The notes beneath the pieces are model-generated. The model was given only the letters and a program-made list of their open reading frames with translations, made no database searches and was not told the origin of the DNA. 64,000 bases of DNA. Origin: Choricystis sp. odSpoLacu1 (Eukaryota > Chlorophyta > Trebouxiophyceae). Each line of letters begins with the position of its first letter. Positions within the stretch are counted from its first letter, which is position 1. Location: NCBI GenBank assembly GCA_958009055.1, contig OY253653.1:372001-436000 (forward strand), in the 5' to 3' direction. This document shows positions 1 through 9,432 of the stretch, piece after piece. The translations under genes and the position numbers were made by a program.

Positions 1-267
1 GGGTGCAGAGGTCTCTGGGGCGCGGGGGTGGCCCACAGCGCGCGGATGTCTATCCGCCACGCGTGCTGAGACAGCGTGCGCACGCGCGAGGGCGGCGGGC
101 GCGTGTGGATGGTGCGACTCGGGGCGGGGGGGGTGGCGCGCGCCAGCGGGAGAGAGCGAGAGTGAGTGAGCGCAGAGTCGCGTGTTTTTTTTACCGCACT
201 TCCACGCTGCAATTTGTCGGCCCCCACACTAGGCCGGCACACGCCGCGACGCAGCCGTATACAGACG

Positions 268-323
<56 letters not shown>

Positions 324-327
324 CTCC
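1..327. other. 5' edge and upstream region of RRP4
   Basis: No gene is supported here. A long open frame crosses the region but is Arg/His-rich shadow sequence of the downstream gene. The stretch holds a T-rich block near 184-192 and a pure (CA)n microsatellite at 271-319 that ends only 8 bases before the RRP4 start codon, so the repeat is probably in the 5' leader or core promoter. Confidence 0.6.
271..319. repeat. (CA)n microsatellite
   Basis: About 24 uninterrupted CA units directly upstream of the RRP4 start codon. CA-rich tracts precede several other starts and 3' splice sites in the window, so this may be a length-variable form of a common leader element. Confidence 0.95.
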
Positions 328-1308
328 ATGGCGACCTCCCTCGCATCGCGCGCCCCCCCCGGCCTCGTCGCCGCGGCCGCCGCGCTCGCCGACACACCCG
401 GCGCCCCCCTGCCCACCTCTCTGGCCGCCCCGGGCGACGCCCTGGACACGGGGGGTGGGGGAGGCGACAGCCTGCTGCGTGGGCATGGCACGAGGGGGGC
501 TCCAGGGGGCGGCCTGGCCGCCACTGTCGCTGGCTCCGTGCGCCGCGTCGACCGCCTGATCACTGTCGTCGCATCAGGCGGCCGCAACATCCCCGACGTG
601 GGCGACGTCATTGTCGGCCGCGTCATCGACGTCGGCGGCAAACGGTGGCGCGTCGACGTCGGCGCCGCGCGCGCCGCCTCGCTGGCACTCGCGGCTGTCC
701 GCCTGCCCGGCGGCGCCGCCCGCCGCCGCACGGCGGAGGATGAAGCTTCGATGCGGGAACTGTATGCAGAAGGCGATCCACTCGTCGCAGAAGTCCAGGC
801 TGTCCACTCAGATGGCGGCGTGCTGCTGCACACGCGGTCGCGCCGCTACGGCAGGCCGACCGATGGCGTTCTCATTCCACTCCCGCCCCACTCCATCCCC
901 CGCCAACGCGCCCAGTTTGGGCGGGCGCCAGCTGCCAGGGTGGCCCTGGTGCTGGGGGTCAACGGGTGGGTGTGGGTGTCGCCGCTGCGCGAGGGGGAGG
1001 GAGGGGAAGGCGGCGCGGCAGACAACACTGCCACCACCGCGGCTCCCTCCTTCGACCCGGACGATGATGATGAGCCCGCGCGCCCGCCCCCTCCCCTCCC
1101 CACCCCCGGCCAGAGGCGGGACGTGGCGGCTGCTGCCGGCGTGCTGCGCGCGCTTGCGTCGGTCGGGCTGCCGATCACCCCCGCTGCGGTCGACGCAGCC
1201 GTGGTGGCGGCCCGGGAGACGGGGACGCCCGTGACGGGCATATGCGAGGCCCCGTTCCTGAGAGAGCTGGCTGGGAGGGAGCGGGAGAGGAGGGTGGGAG
1301 GAGGGTGA
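328..1308 (+). CDS. RRP4: Exosome complex component RRP4 (S1/KH cap subunit)
   Basis: Single-exon gene, 326 aa. RRP4 is one of the three RNA-binding cap proteins of the nuclear and cytoplasmic RNA exosome, which processes and degrades RNA 3' to 5'. The S1 region is diagnostic: GDVIVGRVIDVGGKRWRVDV followed by RRRTAEDEASMRELYAEGD, the usual RRP4 signature. The C-terminal third (VLRALASVGLPITPAAVDAAV) fits the family's KH-like domain. The N-terminal 70 residues are Ala/Pro/Gly-rich and weakly conserved, and an acidic Pro-rich insert (about residues 240-262) separates the domains. I chose the ATG at 328 because it follows the CA tract and keeps the whole N-terminal domain; the frame is open further upstream but only over repeat sequence. 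Confidence 0.9.
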   Translation: MATSLASRAPPGLVAAAAALADTPGAPLPTSLAAPGDALDTGGGGGDSLLRGHGTRGAPGGGLAATVAGSVRRVDRLITVVASGGRNIPDVGDVIVGRVIDVGGKRWRVDVGAARAASLALAAVRLPGGAARRRTAEDEASMRELYAEGDPLVAEVQAVHSDGGVLLHTRSRRYGRPTDGVLIPLPPHSIPRQRAQFGRAPAARVALVLGVNGWVWVSPLREGEGGEGGAADNTATTAAPSFDPDDDDEPARPPPPLPTPGQRRDVAAAAGVLRALASVGLPITPAAVDAAVVAARETGTPVTGICEAPFLRELAGRERERRVGGG

Positions 1309-1396
1309 CGGTTTTTCGGCACACACCTCGTTTTGTTTTCTTTCCGCCCCGCGCTTCTGCAGTCCGCATCTCTGTCACACACTCCACACTCTCACC

Positions 1397-1785
1397 ATGA
1401 CGCTGCTCGCGTCCATGCTGGCCTCCGCCCTGCGCGGCGCCCGGCGCCCCGCAAAAGGGTGGGCCGTGCTGACGCCCAAGCTCGGCCCTGTTGGATTCTA
1501 CAAGGGGCGCGGCGTGCCGTCCACAGGGCGGCACACGAGGAAAGGTGCGTGTGGTGGAGTCGATGTGGGGTGGAGAGAGGGAGAGGAGGGAGGCGGAGAC
1601 GGGCAATGTGAAAGAGCTGCGAAAGGGGCCGCCGTCCCTCACCTGTCTCCTCTCCTCTCCCACCCCCACCCACAAACACAGGCGCCTACCAGATCCTGCC
1701 CGAGAAGCGGCCCGCCTACGTCGTCCCCGACTTGACGGGGTGCGAGCTGAAGCCGTACGTCGCGCGCGGCGGCAAGAAGGGGTGA
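1397..1785 (+). CDS. mL41: Mitochondrial large ribosomal subunit protein mL41
   Basis: Two exons, 1397-1544 and 1682-1785, with intron 1545-1681 (GTGCGT...CACAG); 83 aa after splicing. mL41 (MRPL41, yeast MRPL27) is a small mitochondria-specific protein of the large mitoribosomal subunit. Evidence is the sequence LTPKLGPVGFYKGRGVPSTG followed by HTRKGAYQILPEKRP and YVVPDLTGCELKPYVARG, which match the family's invariant GYYKG...TG.HT.KG...YVVPDLT...LKPYV pattern. The N-terminus is basic and helical, as for a mitochondrial targeting sequence. The splice joins a split Gly codon and removes a frame change between the two conserved halves. It starts only 88 bp after RRP4 ends, on the same strand. 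Confidence 0.9.
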
Positions 1786-1986
1786 ATGGTTTTTGAGGTT
1801 TTTGAGTGAACGCACTTTTGTAGGTCTTTAGATTGCATCTGCGGTGCAAACGAAGAATGCATGTCTCATAACTGTGGCTGGAATGTTGGATAGCGGGCGT
1901 GGAGAGAGTTTTAACCCAAAACGATCACCAACCACCCCCAAAACACGCCGATCGTTTCTTTCTCCTCCAATTCCCGCCCAACAACT

Positions 1987-2391
1987 ATGCGCGCTGCCTC
2001 CACCCTCCGCACTGCGCGCCCTCTGCGCACCTCGCGCCCAGCTGCGCGTGCCCCCGCCCGCCCCGCCCGCGCGTCCGCGTCGGACGACACCCCTGCGCCC
2101 ACGCTCACGCTGGCTGCCGCGTCCCTGCCCGCCAGCCTGCTGCTGGGCTTTTCCGCCTACACCAAAGCTACAACGGGCGAAGGCTTGCAAGGCGACCTGC
2201 TGGGCGGGCTGGAGGGCGTGTCCTACCTGGTCGTCCTCGGCCTTGTCGCCCTCTCCATCAAAACCAAAGTCTCCACCGGCTCCGGCCTGCCCGCCGGCCC
2301 GGGCGGCCTCGTGGGCGCGGCCGAGGGTGTTGCCTACCTGGCCCTGGCGGCGGGGGTGGGGTCGATTGCGTACGCGGCGCTGGCCAAGTGA
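1987..2391 (+). CDS. Small plastid-type membrane protein, function unknown
   Basis: Single exon, 134 aa. The first 35 residues are Arg/Ala/Ser/Pro-rich without acidic residues, typical of a plastid transit peptide. The rest contains about three hydrophobic helices: around residues 40-57, GVSYLVVLGLVALSIKTK at about 76-93, and GVAYLALAAGVGSIAYAAL near the C-terminus. Two Gly-rich loops (TGEGLQGDLLGGLEG and TGSGLPAGPGGLVGAAEG) look like an internal duplication, each leading into a membrane helix. The pattern resembles short uncharacterised thylakoid or envelope proteins of plants and cyanobacteria, but I cannot name the family. The 201 bp upstream gap probably carries its promoter. Confidence 0.7.
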   Translation: MRAASTLRTARPLRTSRPAARAPARPARASASDDTPAPTLTLAAASLPASLLLGFSAYTKATTGEGLQGDLLGGLEGVSYLVVLGLVALSIKTKVSTGSGLPAGPGGLVGAAEGVAYLALAAGVGSIAYAALAK

Positions 2392-2482
2392 GAGAGTTTT
2401 TGAGAAAGGGAGTTTTTTTTTTTTGAAAGTTGATATTTTTTAAGCAGAGTCCGTCACAACACAAATTATACGCAAATCCTTC

Positions 2483-5227
2483 TCACTCGTCCTCATCAAC
2501 CCGCCGCTGCCGCACGCCCTGCCCCGACAGCGTGCCGTTGGCGGGGCGAGGGGGGCGCATCGTCATCTCCACGCCGCGGTCGCCACCGCCCGCCACAGCC
2601 ACTCCACCACCCCCCGCAACCCCCGACGTCGCCGCAGCCAGCAGCGACTCCAGGGTGCGGGCCGCCACCCGCTTGACGGTGGGCACCAGCTTGGACGACA
2701 GGGCGATGGCGGCGGGCAGGGCGCCCGCTGCTAGCTCTCGGTCGACGTCCAGCTCACTGTAGACCGTGCGAGCAAACAGGAACAACCCCACCAACACCAG
2801 CAACCACACCGGGTGGCGCAGCAGCGAGGCGGCCTCATTGGCGCCCAGCACGGCGATGGCGGCGAGCGCCCACAGCGGCGCACCCCCGCGGCGCGCGGCG
2901 CGGTGCGCGTCTCGCGCAGCCAAGGCTTGTTGCACGGCGACGGCCGAGTCGGCGGCCAGGGCGCGCCAGGAGGCGCGCAGGGTGGGGGGGGTCAGCAGGA
3001 CGGTGTCAGGGGGGACGCAGGAGGGGGGCCACTCGGACACAGACGCGGCATCAACATCAGACGGGGGCGCCCCCCCCGTCGCCAACGCCGCCACCGCAGC
3101 GTCCACCACGTCGGCGCCATCCTCGGCCACAGGGCCGGCGGGCCCGTCCAGGCGGGACACGGCCAGGGCGGCCAGGAGGCGGGCGGCTGCGGCGCGCGCG
3201 GTGGCCGCCGCACCCGCCACATCAGCGTCCGCGCCCCACTGGCGGGGCAGGCCGGCTGGATCACGTGAAAAGGTGTCGGCAAACCGTTCCTTGGCGCGGG
3301 GCAGGGCGGTGGCGGCGGCTTCGCGGGCGCGGCCGAGCAGGACGGCGCGGCCTGCAGCAGCCACGCGGGAGGCGAGTGCTTCGACGTCGCCTGCAGGCAG
3401 CCCGTACCCCTCCACCCCCCGCCTCGCGCGGTCGGCGGCGCTCGCTGCCGCTGCCTTCAGCAGGCGGGCCAGGCGGGGCCACATGTCGGGCGGGGCAGCG
3501 TCCAGGAGGGCGGCAGCGGGGGCGACGAGCGCGTCGCGCAGCCGCGCGCACGCGTCCGCCTCTGCCGCGGCGGCGCCGTCGGCGGTCAGGCGGCCCACAT
3601 AGGTGTGCACGTCATCAGTGAGGGCGGCCCGTGTTGAGGAGGCATCCCAGCCGGCGCCGTCCATGGCGGCGGCCGCGGCGGCAGCATCGAACGAGGCCAG
3701 CGCGGCGGAAAGAGCCGACGCCGCGCGCGCTGTGAACGCGACCCCGCCCCCATCCCCCGACGCCAGGGCGTCCCGCACGGACGCCACGCCCGCCGCCACC
3801 GCGTGCGAGAGTTGGGCGTCGAAGCCGGGGCGGAGGGCGGCGGCCGCCGCGGACACTAGGTCGCTGCGCCGTGCGTCTCGCACAGAGGCATCGTAATAAC
3901 GTGCGTCTCCATCATACGCGGCCAACGCGCGAGCCGCCACCAGGGAGGCGCGAGCCCCGAAGTCGGGCAGCAGGCGGTCGGTCGCGTCGGCGGCGAGGGA
4001 GGAACCATCGTCGGAAGCCAAGGCAGTCGCGAGCGCGGCTTCTGCCAGCTCGCCACACCGCAGCGACGCCACCATGACGCGGTGGGAGGGCAAGTCCAGG
4101 TCGCGGGAGGACGCGATGGCGTCCCACGCGGAGGCGGCGGCCAGGATCCAGGCGGCGCCAGGGAGGCGGCCGTCGCCGGGGGAGCGGGTGGGAACGAGCG
4201 GCGTGGGGGAGCGTGTGTCCAGGCGAGCCGCCAGCGCCGCGGCTTCCGACCGAAACTCGGACTCGTGCTCCTCAAAGTTGGGGAGGGACACGTAGTGGAC
4301 GTCAAAAAAGTCGGCCAGGGCGGCGGTCTCGAGGCCAGGGGGTTTGGCGAGCGTAGACCAAAGCACTCCCATGTCATCATCCCACGCGCGGGCCAGTAGA
4401 TCGAGCGGGGTGCGGGTGCGGTCCCGGAAGGCGAACACGAGGGAGTTGCGTTGACGGTTGCTGGTGGCGGTGGGCGAGCCGTTGGGCGCAGCAGACGCGG
4501 CAAACAGTTTCAGGTTGACCTGCAGAATCGTTTTCAGCAGCGGCTTGGACGCGCCCGCCTCTCGCCCCACGTCCTTGGCCCACATGTTGACGATGACGGT
4601 GTCGGCGACGGCCAGGGCGAAGAGTGCGGACCGGCGTTCAAAGGCTGGAGGGTGGTGGGGTGGTGGGGGTGGGCGAACGGTGCGGTGCGTCCACTTTCCA
4701 TGATCTCTCACGTCTCCTATCCCCTCACAAACACACCAAACTCACCAGCATCATCCTCCCCACGCTCCCGCCCGTCCGACCCCTCCAGGTCCAGCACCAG
4801 CGTCAACGGCGGGTCGCCGGGGGGCGCGCGCGGCGCGGCGGCAGCCAGCCACACGCCACGCGTCGTCTGGCGGCGCCCCACCAGGGCATCCATCTCTTCA
4901 AAGGTGGTGCCAAACTGGAGGATGGGTGTGGGGGGGAAGAGGAGGGTGGGTGAGCCCGGAAGGTGAGGGTCGCGCGCGCGCATTCAGCAATCGTGCGCGA
5001 CCGTTGTTTTCACCCGCGTCTCCTCCACCCCACCACCCCCAACACACACCCACCATCACGTTCAGCAGCGTGCTCTTGCCCGATGACTGGGGCCCCATGA
5101 CCGCGACGCACTGGTAGGCGACGCCCGCGCCGTCAAGGCCGGACCGCAGAGCGACGCCTTCCGCGGCGCCGCGGTCGAAGCCGCCGTCGCCGTCCACGAT
5201 TTGGGCGACCGACGTGGCGGGCGGCAT
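2483..5227 (-). CDS. RHD3: RHD3/Sey1 family dynamin-like GTPase of the ER
   Basis: Three exons on the minus strand: 5227-5054, 4914-4746 and 4644-2483; 834 aa. RHD3/Sey1 (the plant and fungal counterpart of atlastin) tethers and fuses ER tubules by GTP hydrolysis. The P-loop GPQSSGKST is at residues 45-53. After splicing the protein reads [20 protein letters not shown], then [20 protein letters not shown] (G3) and [17 protein letters not shown], then AFRDRT (G4-like RD motif), all family hallmarks. A long helical bundle follows. Near the C-terminus a hydrophobic hairpin ([17 protein letters not shown]) anchors the protein in the ER, followed by an amphipathic tail. Length is close to the usual 800 aa. 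Divergently paired with NOP58 across 313 bp. Confidence 0.93.
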
Positions 5228-5540
5228 TGGCGTGGGCTGCTGTCGTGGGTGGTCGCAGAATCACCGAGCCGTTGGGAACGACAAAGGAGCAGTGAGCCGA
5301 AGTGAGAAATGCACACACACACACTCACACACACACACCCACTCTTCTCTCTGGCGCGCTGCTCGCCTTTTTCCCGCCCCTCGCGCCACGCGGGGCACAC
5401 ACACGCCTCCCTCCCCGCTCTCTCTGCACCCGCGTGCGGAGCGTGGTTGAACCAGGGCACCAGCCGCGCCGCGCGTTCGCCGCAGCTTGACCCACACACT
5501 CCACACACTCACGCACCCGGCGGCCCCCTCTCCCACCGTC
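5228..5540. promoter_or_regulatory. Divergent spacer RHD3 / NOP58
   Basis: A 313 bp head-to-head spacer. It contains a (CA)-rich block at about 5311-5340 and a second CA/CT-rich leader just before the NOP58 start. Both 5' leaders and promoters must lie here. No TATA box is evident. Confidence 0.6.
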
Positions 5541-7566
5541 ATGCTCGTCCTCTTTGAGACGGCGGCCGGCTTCGGCCTGTTCAAGCTGCTGAAGGACGGC
5601 AAGCTGGACAAGCCTGACGTGAGTTGTTGTGTGGGGCGGGCAGCGGAGGAGGAGTGAGGGGTGGGAGAGAGGCCGCGGTGGCTGACCGCCACCCCCGCAT
5701 GTCGCGGCGGCCGGCAGCGCGGGCGCCCGCGCCCCCCGCACGCCTCCACCAACACTCACACACACACCTCTCCACTCACCAACAGGACCTGTGGCGCGAG
5801 TTTGAGACTCTGGACAACGCGCAAAAGGTGAGAGAGAAGAGAGGGTGGCGGAGGCAGGGGCGTTCACCGCGACGGCTAGCTCCTTTTCGCTGCCCGACCG
5901 TCCCTCCCTCTGCTTTCCTCACTCACCCCACCCCCACCCCCACATCCCAGGTCGTCAAACTCAAATCCTTCGCCAAGTTCGACACCACCGCCGACGCCCT
6001 GGCCGCCGCCGCCGCTGTCGTAGACTCCAAGCTGCCCAAGTCGTTAAAAAAGTTTCTCAAAAAGCACGCCGACGGCGGTGACGCGCTCGGCGTCGCCGAC
6101 GCCAAGTTGGGCGCCATCATCAAGGACAAGCTGGGCATTGGCTGCGTCGCCAGCCCGGGCGTGGCCGAGTTGACGCGCGGCATCCGGGCGCACTTGGACG
6201 GGCTGGTCGGTGGTCTGGCCGGCGCGGGCGGCGCGTCCGCCACCCACGGCCTCGCCCCCATGGCCCTCGGTCTCTCCCACTCCCTGTCCCGCTACAAACT
6301 CAAGTTCTCCCCCGACAAGGTGGACATGATGGTGGTGCAGGCCATTGGGCTGCTGGACGATTTGGACAAAGAGCTCAACACCTATGCCATGCGCGCGCGC
6401 GAGTGGTTTGGGTGGCACTTCCCCGAACTGGCCAAGATTGTCAACGACAACGTGGCCTACGCCAAGTGTGTCCAGGTGATGGGGTCCCGCGACACCGCCG
6501 CTGAGCGCGACTTTTCGGGGGTGCCGCTGGACGACGCGACGGAGGCCGCGCTGAAAGACGCGGCCTCGATCTCCATGGGCACTGAAATCTCCGAGTCCGA
6601 CCTGGCCAACGTGGGCGCGCTGTGCGACCAAGTCGTGGCGCTGGCTGAGTACAGGGCCCAGTTGTATGACTACCTGAAAGCGCGCATGGCGGCCATCGCG
6701 CCCAACCTGACCGCGCTCGTGGGCGAGCTCGTCGGCGCCCGCCTGGTGGCGCACGCGGGGTCGCTGCTGTCCCTGGCCAAGGCGCCCGCGTCCACGGTGC
6801 AGATCCTGGGGGCGGAGAAGGCGTTGTTCCGGGCGCTCAAGACGAAGCACGACACGCCAAAGTATGGCCTGATCTACCACGCCTCCCTGATCGGGGCCGC
6901 CCCGCCCCGCGCCAAGGGCAAGATCGCGCGCCTGCTGGCGGCCAAGTGCTCGCTGGGGGTGAGGTGCGATGCGCTGGGGGATGGGCTGGATGCCAGCGTG
7001 GGGCTGGACGGGCGGGCCAAGGTAAGCGAGGAGGTGGGAGGTGGCGGGGAAAGGTGGCGGCACCCCCCCACACACACACACACTCGTCCCGGGGCAGAAA
7101 CCCGGGCGCCCCCCTGATCACTCGGGGGCTCAACACCGTGGCACTCTCAAGGGTTTAACCCGGGCAACATCGACACTGGGCGCCGGTCTCCGGGGGCCGC
7201 GGTTTTTTGCTGTGAAGCGGCTTCTCTTCGAAACCGCGCCCACAATCATTCGTGTTTCACTTTACTCACACCCTTCCACACCCCCACACACAGGTCGAAG
7301 CCCGCCTGCGCCAGCTGGAGGGGCGCACCCTGGCGTCCGCCGGCGGCGCTGGGCTGAAGGCGAAAGCCCAGCCCACAAAATACGATTCCTCCCGCCCCGA
7401 CGGCGCCGCCCTGGCGGCCCGTCCTGCCGGCTACGACGACGCGGGCGATGTGGCGGCTGCCAAGAAGGACAAGAAGGAGAAGAAGGACAAGAAACGCAAG
7501 GGGGAGGAGACATAGGAGGAGAAAAAGGCGCGGAAGGCTGCCAAGAAGGCGGCGAAGGGCAAGTGA
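5541..7566 (+). CDS. NOP58: Nucleolar protein NOP58 (box C/D snoRNP core), with in-frame TAG before the tail
   Basis: Four exons: 5541-5618, 5786-5827, 5951-7021 and 7294 to the stop; introns 5619-5785, 5828-5950 and 7022-7293. NOP58 is a core protein of box C/D snoRNPs that guide rRNA 2'-O-methylation. The start MLVLFETAAGFGLFKLL and the block YKLKFSPDKVDMMVVQAIGL with LDDLDKELNTYAMRAREWFG are near-invariant. The NOP domain includes NLTALVGELVGARLVAHAGS and KAPASTVQILGAEKALFRAL. The C-terminus is the typical lysine-rich tail. Conceptual translation stops at TAG 7513-7515 (471 aa), but the same frame continues for 16 codons of KKAAK-type sequence to TGA at 7564-7566. I give the span to the second stop; the protein without it is still full length in its folded part. 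Confidence 0.92.
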
Positions 7567-7822
7567 GAGGAGTGTGTGTTTTTGTTTCTCCTTGGTTTTT
7601 CTTTTCATGTCCCTATGCACACACGGGGTGCAAAACGTTTCTTTGGTGAAGAGAGAGCGAGATCGGGTGTTTTCTTCGAGTTGTTTTGCTTTTCAAACCC
7701 TCTGCGCACGGAGCTGTAACACCCTTGAGACGCGCGTGTGTGGTTTTCATTTCAACAAGGGAAAGTGTTGGGCGCGGGCTTGGTTTTGCACAAGCAAGGA
7801 AAGAGGGGAAAAAAACACACAC

Positions 7823-9173
7823 TCACCCACCCCGCGTCGGCGCCGCGGCCACGGGCGGCGGCGGCCCCCCCGAGTCGTTGCCCCCTCCCTTCACATCCGC
7901 CACCCGGCGCTGCGGCTCCACAATGCCGTCGATGACGCCATACTCGATCGCATCCTTGGGCTGCATGTACAGCGGGCGCTGCAGGTCGGCGTCCAGCTTG
8001 GTGATGGAGTTGCCCGTCGTGTGCGACAGAATGGCCAAAAATGTCAGCTTCTGGCGCAGCACCTCCCGCCACTTGATCTCCACCTCGATCGCCTGTCGCT
8101 GCCCCGTGGGCGGCATGCGGGGCTGCTGCAGCATGGCGGTGGCGTGGGGCAGCATGAAGCGTTTCCCCTTTTTGCCGGCGGAGAGGAGCATGCAGGCCTG
8201 GCCGATGGCCACGCCCACGCCAACGGTCGCGATGTCGTTTTTGACAAAGTGCATCGTGTCAAAGATGGCGGTCGCCTCGGTTTCGAAGCCCACGGTCTGG
8301 CCGTCAGCGCGGGTGGTGCCTGATGGTGGGTGGGTGGGGAGGAGAGGGTGTGGTCGGCGCGTGTTTTTTCTGTGATCGTCGTTTTTCGCTCCTCTCTTTT
8401 CTCTCTTCCCCCCCAAAACCACTCTCACCGGTCGAATTGATGTACATGTAGATCGGCTTCTTGGCGTCCTGGTACTGCAGGTACATGAGCTCGGCGCAGA
8501 TGAGCTCGGTGACGGCGGGGACGAGCTGTGGAGGAGGGAAGGAGGGGGGATGAGGCGAGGGTCGGTCGAGAGAGCGGGTGGTCCACGGCGGCGCCCTCAT
8601 CTCCAGCTCCCCGCGTCCACGTGTCCCCCCCCCACACACACACACACACACGTCCCCCCACCCCTCCCACAAACGTACCGGCATTCCCAGGTACACAATG
8701 CGGCCGTCCATCAGCAGCGACGGCAGGTCGGGCGGCCCCCGCCGGCGCGGCCGGCCGCCGCCGCCCGACACGGCGGCCGCCCCCGGGGCGCCCGCGGCAG
8801 CGCGCACGGACGCGATGTCCATGAGGGGGTCGGGGATCCACAGTTCGCCCGCGGAGAGAGGGGAGGCGCGCGTGGCTGTGGAGGAGGAGGAGGGGGGAGG
8901 GGAGGGGGACGGGGGCGTCGGCTTCTGCGGCTCGGGTGGGGAAAGCCTCAGTGTCGCCTCCTCCCGCCACCTCCACGACCACGACACGGCACGCACGCGA
9001 GTTGGGGCTGCAATGCGTGCACCTGGCCTGGCGTGAGCCCCCAAGAAAGCGCAGAACCAGGCGCACCACCACACAGCACACTCACCGACACGGCGCGGCG
9101 CGGGCGGCGCGGGCGGCGCGGCTGGCCGCGCGCACGCGGGGCCACCCCGGGTGGCGAGCGGCAAGGAGGCCAT
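7823..9173 (-). CDS. CLPR3: Plastid Clp protease non-catalytic subunit ClpR3
   Basis: Four exons on the minus strand: 9173-9086, 8875-8679, 8525-8429 and 8319-7823; 292 aa. ClpR proteins sit in the heptameric rings of the stromal Clp protease but lack the catalytic triad. The sequence reads TTRADGQTVGFETEATAIFD, GVAIGQACMLLSAGKKGKRF and MLPHATAMLQQPRMPP, which matches ClpR3 rather than ClpP. The catalytic Ser of ClpP (ASMG) is replaced within AIGQAC and the catalytic His (MIHQP) is Gln (MLQQP). The first exon encodes an Ala/Pro-rich plastid transit peptide. The exon 2 acceptor at 8876-8877 was chosen because it alone keeps the frame after a phase-1 donor and is preceded by a C/T tract. Divergent from the ubinuclein gene across 259 bp. 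Confidence 0.88.
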
Positions 9174-9432
9174 CTGCAATGCGCGCGAGTGAAGGGTGTG
9201 TGCAACCAGACACGCTCTGCGAGAGACGACGGACGCGACAGAAAAACGCGGCCGAAGAGTGAACGAACTAACGCACTCGCGCTCGCCTTTTCGGTTCGTT
9301 GCGAGCGCATCGCTCTCCTTTTCGAAAACGCCCGCCAACCCCAGGCCCCCATCTCCCACCCACCGGGAGCGGAAGCCTTCAGCAGCCCCTCTCCGGGCCT
9401 GTCTTTTGTCTGCACCACACACACAACCTGCG

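Noticed and set aside
3..743. 246-residue plus-strand frame at the left edge
   Set aside because: It reads through the CA repeat and then in a wrong frame of RRP4; the His/Thr run is the repeat itself.
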